A stretch of DNA of 46,269 nucleotides from assembly GCA_964560355.1 (NCBI GenBank), contig CAZLLI010000011.1, positions 1-46,269 of the forward strand. Direction: 5' to 3'. Positions 41,219 to 46,269 of the stretch are shown here, in pieces. The position numbers were made by a program, and so were the translations under genes. A model generated the notes under the pieces. That model was given only the letters and a program-made list of their open reading frames with translations. It had not been told where the DNA came from and made no database searches. The stretch's first letter is position 1, and every line of letters begins with the position of its first letter. Origin of the DNA: JAKEHA01 sp964560355 (GTDB lineage: Bacteria > Krumholzibacteriota > Krumholzibacteriia > WVZY01 > JAKEHA01).

Positions 41219-42949
41219 ATGAAGTGCGGCCGCCCCCTTCTCCTCGCCGGCCTGTTGTGCGCGAGCCTGTTCGCAGGCGCCGCCTGGGCCGAGCGCTCCA
41301 CCGACGGCGACGAAGAGCTCCTTCCCATCGACGCCACCCCGGCCGAGCGCGCCCTCTCGACCCAGTCGATCCGGATGCCGCAGGTCGACGACCCGCCGCC
41401 CCTCGGCCCCCTTCGCAACGTCGCCGAGTACGAACCCGCGACGGGCGTCCTCATTCGCTACCCGCTCGGGATCGGCTACGGACTCATCAAGGAAATGGCC
41501 GAGGACGTCACCGTCTTCGTGGTGGTCTCGAGCGCGAACTTGAGCGCCGCCATCTCCAACTTCATCGCGGGCGGCATCGACACCACCCGCGTGGATTGGA
41601 TCGTCGCGCCCAGCAATTCGATTTGGACGCGCGACTACGGCCCCTGGTTCGTCTTCGACGGCAACGGCAGCCAAGTCATCATCGACCACTACTACAACCG
41701 TCCGCGCCCCGACGACGACGTCGTCCCGCAAGTGCTCGGGACGCTGTGGGGCATTCCCGTCGTGCGGCACGGCATGTGGCACGCGGGCGGCAACTACATG
41801 ACCGAAGGGCACGGGCTCTCGTTTTCCTCCGACTTGGTGTGGGACGAGAACTGGATGTTCACGCACGAACAGATCGCGCAGCACTGGCTCGACTACTACG
41901 GCGTCGACGTGTACAACGTGATCCAGGACATCTCGGAGACCGGCATCCACCACATCGACACCTGGGCCAAGCTGCTCGACGAAGAAACCGTGCTGGTGAA
42001 GCAAGTCGACCCGTCGCACGAGGACTACGCGCAAATCGAAGCCAACGCGGCCTTGATCGCGTCGCTCACCAACAAATACGGGCGCCCGTTCAAGGTCGTG
42101 CGCGTGATGTGCCCGCCCATCGCGAGCGGCAACGTCGCCGCCTACACCAATTCGTTCATCTTGAACAACAAGTTACTAATGCCGACCTTCGGGCTCGCGT
42201 CCGCCGACGCCGCCGCGCTGCAAGTGTATCGCGACGCCATGCCCGGCTACGAAGTCTTGGGCTTCAGCGGCGGGTGGCTCACCGACGACGCGCTCCACTG
42301 CCGCGTCATCGGCATCTACGACCGCTACATGCTGCGCGTCGACCACGACCCCGTGCAAGCCGCGCAGGGCGGCGTGCCCGTCCCCGTCACCCTGTACGCC
42401 GACGACCGCAGCGGCGCGGGGCTCGACATGTCGGCGACCCGGCTCTACTGGCGAAAGGCGGGCACCACCACCTTCTCGTCGGTGCCGTTCACCGCGGACG
42501 ACGAACCCGATTGGTATCGCTCGCAGATTCCCGCGCAGCACACCGACACCGACGTCGAGTACTACGTCACCGCGCGCGACCAGAGCGGCCGCGTGTCGTC
42601 GCGTCCGCGCACGGCGCCGCTTGCGACGTATCGCGTCACCTTCGAGGGTGTGAGCGGCGTTCCCGCGAGCCCGCCCAAGCTGACGCTGTCGGTGGGGCCG
42701 TCGCCGTTCCAGAACCGGAGCGTCGCGCGCTTTCACATGGAGCAAGCGGGTGGCGCGAGCGTGGTCGTGTACGACGTGCGCGGCGGTGTCGTGGCGACGC
42801 TGCTCGATCGTTCGCTGGGCGCGGGCGATCACGAGGTCGTATGGACGGGGAACAGCGCCGACGGCGGTCGCGCGCCGAGCGGCGTCTACTTCGTGGTTCT
42901 AAAGAGTGGGGGAGAACGCGTCGCGCGACGCGTCGTGTTGTTGCGCTAG
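41219..42949 (+). CDS. Secreted peptidylarginine/agmatine deiminase-family enzyme with T9SS-like C-terminal domain
   Basis: A 576-aa exported enzyme. The signal is LLLAGLLCASLFAGAAWA. The catalytic domain (about 55-390) is of the Porphyromonas-type PAD/agmatine deiminase family. D139 lies in WTRDYGPW, H245 and D247 in HHIDTWAK, an Asn in YTNSFILNN, and nucleophile C361 in LHCRVIG. All catalytic positions are kept, in the order and approximate spacing of P. gingivalis PPAD. An Ig-like domain (about 400-490) and a FlgD/T9SS-like C-terminal domain (LSVGPSPFQNRSVARFHM to RRVVLLR) follow. This would citrullinate protein or peptide arginine, or hydrolyse agmatine, outside the cell. ATG 41219 starts the signal peptide and sits next to a -10 box. 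Confidence 0.88.
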   Translation: MKCGRPLLLAGLLCASLFAGAAWAERSTDGDEELLPIDATPAERALSTQSIRMPQVDDPPPLGPLRNVAEYEPATGVLIRYPLGIGYGLIKEMAEDVTVFVVVSSANLSAAISNFIAGGIDTTRVDWIVAPSNSIWTRDYGPWFVFDGNGSQVIIDHYYNRPRPDDDVVPQVLGTLWGIPVVRHGMWHAGGNYMTEGHGLSFSSDLVWDENWMFTHEQIAQHWLDYYGVDVYNVIQDISETGIHHIDTWAKLLDEETVLVKQVDPSHEDYAQIEANAALIASLTNKYGRPFKVVRVMCPPIASGNVAAYTNSFILNNKLLMPTFGLASADAAALQVYRDAMPGYEVLGFSGGWLTDDALHCRVIGIYDRYMLRVDHDPVQAAQGGVPVPVTLYADDRSGAGLDMSATRLYWRKAGTTTFSSVPFTADDEPDWYRSQIPAQHTDTDVEYYVTARDQSGRVSSRPRTAPLATYRVTFEGVSGVPASPPKLTLSVGPSPFQNRSVARFHMEQAGGASVVVYDVRGGVVATLLDRSLGAGDHEVVWTGNSADGGRAPSGVYFVVLKSGGERVARRVVLLR

Positions 42950-42956
42950 CGGGGAG

Positions 42957-43756
42957 CTAGAACGGCACCATGAGGCCGGCGGTGACGGTGATGCCGCTGT
43001 TCGACACCGTGAAGTTGAGCGGCTCGCCGGTGACGCCGACGTCGCCGAACACGCGCGACCCCTGCGTGTAGCGCGCATCCAACAGGAGCACGTACGGTCC
43101 CGCCTTGGCGTCTAGCTCGGCGCCGATGGTCCCGCTGATTTCCCAGTTGTTGAGCGTGTCGCCGATGTCGACGTCCAGCGGCCCGTTGTCCGCTTCCGCG
43201 TTGATCCAGAGACCCAGCACCGGTCCCGCGAACGCGCGCATCGTGAAGCGCGGCGAGAGCGGGAAGCGCGCCACCAGGANNNNNNNNNNNNNNNNNNNNN
43301 NNNNNNNNNNNNNNNNNNNNNNNNNNNNNNNNNNNNNNNNNNNNNNNNNNNNNNNNNNNNNNNNNNNNNNNNNNNNNNNCCCGCGAACGCGCGCATCGTG
43401 AAGCGCGGCGAGAGCGGGAAGCGCGCCACCAGGAGCGCGTCGAGCTCGATGTAGTCGAGCTTGATCTCCGAGGTGACGAAGGTGTCGGCGTCGGCGGTCG
43501 AGTACGGCACGCCCGTCTTGGCGCCCTTCATCGTGTACATGAGCTCGCTCTTGAAGCCCAAGTGCTTGCCCTTGTCGAACCCGACGAATCCCGCGCACGC
43601 GAAGCCGGTGCGGGTATCGGGAGCGAGGTCCGCGTCTTCGCCCGTGAACGACGCCAGGTTGGCGCCGGCGCGGAATCCCGCGTAGCCCTCGGCGTGCGCG
43701 CGCGGCGCGGTCGCGACGAGCGCGGCGGCGGCGAATATGATGGCGAGCTTCTTCAC
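42957..43756 (-). CDS. Outer-membrane beta-barrel protein, interrupted by an assembly gap
   Basis: An exported barrel: signal LAIIFAAAALVATAPRAHAE, then GYAGFRAGANLASFTGED and strands GFKSELMYTMKGAKTG, DYIELDALLVARFPLSPRFT, PYVLLLDARYTQGSRVF, ending TVTAGLMVPF with terminal Phe. The reading frame appears broken by 100 N (43280-43379). The 55 nt on each side of the N run are identical (43225-43279 and 43380-43434), so the contigs overlap. Removing the N and one copy (155 nt) restores a single 214-aa frame. GTG 43756 is the start, with GGAG upstream and the stop of the preceding barrel gene 1 nt away. A paralogue of the barrel at 33322. Confidence 0.8.
43225..43279. repeat. 55-nt contig-end duplicate, left copy
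   Basis: Identical to 43380-43434. Probably an assembly overlap (k-mer-sized) and not a biological repeat. Confidence 0.85.
43280..43379. other. Assembly gap (100 N)
   Basis: Exactly 100 N, a conventional placeholder length. Identical 55-nt flanks show that the true gap is an overlap and no sequence is missing. Confidence 0.9.
43380..43434. repeat. 55-nt contig-end duplicate, right copy
   Basis: Identical to 43225-43279; see the gap entry. Confidence 0.85.
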
Positions 43757-43757
43757 G

Positions 43758-44567
43758 CTACTCCGACTCCGCCGGTCCGCGCGACCCGAACGGGAACGCG
43801 AATCCGAAATAGAACGAGAAGGACCGGTTGGCGAAGTCGGCCGAATTGACGTCGGTGACCGCTTCTGTGCCTTCGCCGGTGGTGACCTCGAAGTCCGCGT
43901 CGACGGCCGGGTCGGTGATGCTGCCGACGTAGCGCACGTCGACCAAGAAGTTGGCCGCGCCGATCGGAACGCTCAATCCCATCCCGAGCTGGAACGCGAG
44001 GTCCGAGTCTTCGACGCTGTTGATGGCGATATTGGTAGTCGGGTTGACGAAGATGCGCTCGCCCACGTAGTCCTTGAGGTCGTAGCCGAGGTCGTCGCTG
44101 GTTTCGACTTGGCGCTGCAGCGGGAACGCGTACGACATGCCCACGCACAGCTCGACCGACGTCTTCGACTTGGGCGCGAGGTCGATCACCAAGAGGAGCG
44201 GCACCTCGAGGTAGTCCATCTGCCACTCGATGACGCTGCGCGAAAACGCGAGGCGTGCGCCCTTCTCGGTGTAGTTCGCTTCCAGGCGCAGCCCCATCTG
44301 CTTCCACGCGTGCATGCCGACGAAGACGCCGCCGCCCACGCCGAAGCGCGGATCGTACTCCTGCTCCGCCTTGACGTCGCCCATCGAGAACGCGAAGCGC
44401 GCGCCGCCGTAGTAGCGCGGCTCCGGCGCCTCCTGCGCGTACGCGCGCGAAACCCCCAGCAACGCCGTGGCCGCCAGGCCCAGGCACACGAAGAGCTTGG
44501 CTCCGCGAGGGCCTTTAGCGGGTTGGGTTGTGGGGCGGAAACAACGGGTCGAATGGAACCGACTCAT
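43758..44567 (-). CDS. Outer-membrane beta-barrel protein (OMP_b-brl type)
   Basis: A 269-aa exported barrel. A basic N-terminal extension precedes the signal core LFVCLGLAATALLGVSRAYA. Mature strands include PRYYGGARFAFSMGDVKAEQ, MGLRLEANYTEKGARLAFSR, IEWQMDYLEVPLLLVIDLAP and ANFLVDVRYVGSITDPAVDA, a pattern of the PorT-like OMP_b-brl family. RSFSFYFGFAFPF is the likely last strand, followed by a short charged tail (GSRGPAESE), so the C-terminal Phe signal is not terminal. Its stop is 1 nt from the GTG start of the next barrel gene, forming a two-barrel operon. It resembles the barrels at 33322 and 42957 in layout. Function unknown. Confidence 0.75.
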   Translation of the reverse strand: MSRFHSTRCFRPTTQPAKGPRGAKLFVCLGLAATALLGVSRAYAQEAPEPRYYGGARFAFSMGDVKAEQEYDPRFGVGGGVFVGMHAWKQMGLRLEANYTEKGARLAFSRSVIEWQMDYLEVPLLLVIDLAPKSKTSVELCVGMSYAFPLQRQVETSDDLGYDLKDYVGERIFVNPTTNIAINSVEDSDLAFQLGMGLSVPIGAANFLVDVRYVGSITDPAVDADFEVTTGEGTEAVTDVNSADFANRSFSFYFGFAFPFGSRGPAESE

Positions 44568-44661
44568 GAAGCGGCGAAACTAGCACAGGCTCTCGGAACC
44601 CGTCAAGCCTCTGCTTCGCGCTCTCCTTTCCTGTTGGCTCGCGCACGGCGGCCGGCCTATA

Positions 44662-44689
44662 TTGGGGCCGTCGATCGCTCGATTATAGT
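44662..44689 (+). promoter_or_regulatory. Promoter of the phosphohexomutase-glmS operon
   Basis: TTGGGG (44662-44667), a 16-nt spacer and TATAGT (44684-44689). The ATG at 44708 follows with a short leader and no clear Shine-Dalgarno sequence. Confidence 0.45.
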
Positions 44690-44707
44690 AGTGTCGGAAT
44701 CCGAACC

Positions 44708-46063
44708 ATGTCCTCCCAACTTCTATTCAGCGTCGCGGGCGCCCGCGGCATCGTCGGCAAGACCATCGACGCCGACGTCGTCACGCGGCTCACCCTCGCG
44801 TACTGCTCGGTGCTCCCGAAGGGCGCCGTGGTCGTGGGGCGCGACACGCGTCCGAGCGGCGAATCCTTCGCGCATTCGGTCGTGGGGGCGGTCACCGGCA
44901 CCGGGCGCGACGTCATCGACCTCGGCATCGCCACGACACCCACGGTCGAAATCGTCACCGACACCACCGACGCGGTCGGCGGCATCATCGTCACCGCCAG
45001 CCACAACCCCATCGAGTGGAACGCGCTCAAGTTCATCGACCACCGCGGCATCTTCATTACCAAAGAAGCGGGCGCGAAGGTGAACGCGGCATATAAGGAG
45101 GGGCGCTTCGTCTTCGCGGACGGCAAGAGCACGGGCAAGATCTCCGACTACACCACCGCGGCGCGCGAACACATCGACGCCATTCTCGCGCTCGATGTAA
45201 TCGACGTCACGGCGATCAAGCGCAAGAAGTTTACTGTTGTACTCGATTGCATCAACGGCGCGGGCAGCGTCATCGCGCCGCAATTGCTGGAAGCGCTCGG
45301 CGTGCACGTGGTCCCGCTCAATTGCGTGCCCGACGGGAATTTCTATCGCGACCCCGAGCCGCGTCCGGAAAACTTGCAGGACCTCGCGGAGGCGGTGAAG
45401 AAGTCGGGCGCGCACCTGGGGCTCGCGACCGACCCCGACGCCGATCGCTTGGCCTTGGTCGACGAGAACGGCAACGCGCTCAGCGAGGAATACACGCTGG
45501 CACTCGCGTCCGACGTCGTGCTCGAAAAACACAAGGGACCGGTGGTGGTGAATCTGTCGACGTCGGCGTGGCTCGACTTCGTGGCGAAGAAGCACGGCGT
45601 CGACATCCATCGCACGCCCGTCGGCGAAGCGAACGTGGTCGACAAGATGCTCGCGGTGAACGGTGTCGTGGGCGGCGAAGGCAACGGCGGCGTGATCCTC
45701 CCCGCGATCCACGCCGGGCGCGACGCCATGTTGGGGATGGCATTGATATTGCAGCTTTTAGCGTCCAAGGGCGCGACCTTGTCGGAGCTCGTTCGCGGTT
45801 ACCCGCCCCTACTGATCACGAAAGACAAGGTGGCGCTTCGCGGGGCCTTTGCGCCGGGCCGGATTTCGGATGCACTCCGGCTCCACAATCCTGTTACACT
45901 CGACACCCAAGATGGTGTGAAGGCGACATTTGCGGACGGCTGGATCCACCTTCGCGTGTCCAACACGGAAGGTATCGTCCGCGTGATCGCCGAAGGACCG
46001 GACCCCAAGCGGGCCGCATCGCTGCAACGAATCGCCCGCGACGCCCTCGACGCGTCGTGGTGA
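44708..46063 (+). CDS. glmM: Phosphohexomutase, probable phosphoglucosamine mutase
   Basis: A 451-aa cytoplasmic alpha-D-phosphohexomutase converting hexose 6-phosphate to 1-phosphate. The N-terminus is FSVAGARGIVGKTI. The phosphoserine is S98 in TASHNP, the Mg2+ loop is DPDADRLAL, the sugar loop is GGEGNGGVI and the phosphate-binding loop is RVSNTEGIVRVIAEG near the end. All four domain signatures are present and the length fits GlmM or ManB. The glmS gene starts 39 nt downstream, so glucosamine-6-phosphate is the most probable substrate and the pair feeds UDP-GlcNAc for peptidoglycan and LPS. Phosphomannomutase or phosphoglucomutase activity remains possible. It has its own promoter, divergent from the barrel operon. 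Confidence 0.85.
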   Translation: MSSQLLFSVAGARGIVGKTIDADVVTRLTLAYCSVLPKGAVVVGRDTRPSGESFAHSVVGAVTGTGRDVIDLGIATTPTVEIVTDTTDAVGGIIVTASHNPIEWNALKFIDHRGIFITKEAGAKVNAAYKEGRFVFADGKSTGKISDYTTAAREHIDAILALDVIDVTAIKRKKFTVVLDCINGAGSVIAPQLLEALGVHVVPLNCVPDGNFYRDPEPRPENLQDLAEAVKKSGAHLGLATDPDADRLALVDENGNALSEEYTLALASDVVLEKHKGPVVVNLSTSAWLDFVAKKHGVDIHRTPVGEANVVDKMLAVNGVVGGEGNGGVILPAIHAGRDAMLGMALILQLLASKGATLSELVRGYPPLLITKDKVALRGAFAPGRISDALRLHNPVTLDTQDGVKATFADGWIHLRVSNTEGIVRVIAEGPDPKRAASLQRIARDALDASW

Positions 46064-46102
46064 TTCTCCCCAGCGCGGGACCGGGATCGGAGGAAATCGC
46101 GC

Positions 46103-46269
46103 ATGTGCGGAATCATCGGCTACATCGGTAACAACGCCGCGATGCCCATCCTCCTCGAGGGCTTGAAGCGCCTCGAGTACCGCGGCTACGACTCCGCGGG
46201 TGTCGCCATCATGGAGAACGGCCACCTCACGGTCGAGAAGACCAAGGGGAAGATCTCGCAGCTCGAAGG
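46103..46269 (+). CDS. glmS: Glutamine-fructose-6-phosphate aminotransferase, 5' part (cut by window end)
   Basis: The first 55 codons of GlmS. The chain starts MCGIIGYIGNN, so the N-terminal Cys2 nucleophile of the glutamine amidotransferase domain is exposed after Met removal. LEGLKRLEYRGYDSAGVAIM is the conserved substrate-binding stretch of this family. GGAGG (46089-46093 region) precedes ATG 46103. The remaining glutaminase domain and the isomerase (SIS) domains lie outside the window. It would make glucosamine 6-phosphate for the upstream phosphohexomutase. Confidence 0.95.
   Translation, partial: MCGIIGYIGNNAAMPILLEGLKRLEYRGYDSAGVAIMENGHLTVEKTKGKISQLE

Noticed and set aside
43112..43598. 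Apparent frameshifted or duplicated barrel fragments either side of the N run
   Set aside because: Explained by contig-end overlap; the frame is intact when 155 nt are removed.

Overview
The window is a chromosomal segment from a high-GC, diderm (Gram-negative-type) bacterium, most likely an uncultured member of an FCB-related candidate phylum such as Eisenbacteria or Krumholzibacteria. This placement is an inference. It rests on LPS-core heptose synthesis (hldD), RND tripartite efflux, several outer-membrane beta-barrels, two secreted proteins ending in a FlgD/type IX-secretion-like C-terminal domain, and a ferredoxin-dependent 2-oxoacid oxidoreductase. The window ends inside glmS. It also contains one 100-N assembly gap that looks artificial.

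Layout. 1-700: three tRNA genes (partial Ser, Ser-GCT, Arg-ACG) around a small membrane protein. 0.86-8.4 kb: an efflux operon with one adaptor and two different RND pumps. 8.4-11.5 kb: hldD plus a fused oxidoreductase-epimerase. 11.6-15.5 kb (minus): an operon of a cupredoxin-like secreted protein, a sensor histidine kinase and a porin. 15.7-18.2 kb: a two-gene ABC exporter. 18.3-29.15 kb: an accessory region bounded by an intact tRNA-Thr(CGT), a 46-nt 3' tRNA-Thr fragment and a degenerate full-length tRNA-Thr copy. Its first part has visibly lower GC and carries a 2445-aa secreted subtilase, an NHL-repeat protein and a decayed tyrosine integrase. Its second part carries a beta-prism (MABP-like) secreted protein and a lipoprotein with an aerolysin-like segment. 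29.5-33.95 kb: small secreted or lipoprotein genes, including one built on SFFDVF repeats, and two beta-barrels. 34.0-36.06 kb: an S9 peptidase. 36.07-40.4 kb (minus): a three-gene 2-oxoacid:ferredoxin oxidoreductase operon with an unusual gamma-flavoprotein-ferredoxin fusion. 40.5-44.6 kb: a CHRD protein, a peptidylarginine-deiminase-like secreted enzyme and two beta-barrels. 44.7-46.27 kb: a phosphohexomutase followed by glmS (UDP-GlcNAc supply).

How the parts fit. Much of the window serves the cell envelope: efflux, LPS core, amino-sugar synthesis and surface proteins. Two kinds of C-terminal signal appear on secreted proteins. One is a FlgD/T9SS-like Ig domain (giant protease and deiminase). 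The other is a short TWGx(I/V)KSLY(Q/R) tail shared by two otherwise unrelated secreted proteins. The most promising undescribed items are the beta-prism plus aerolysin-like pair inside the tRNA-bounded region, the SFFDVF-repeat protein, the shared WG..KSLY tail, and the PorG-flavoprotein-ferredoxin fusion.
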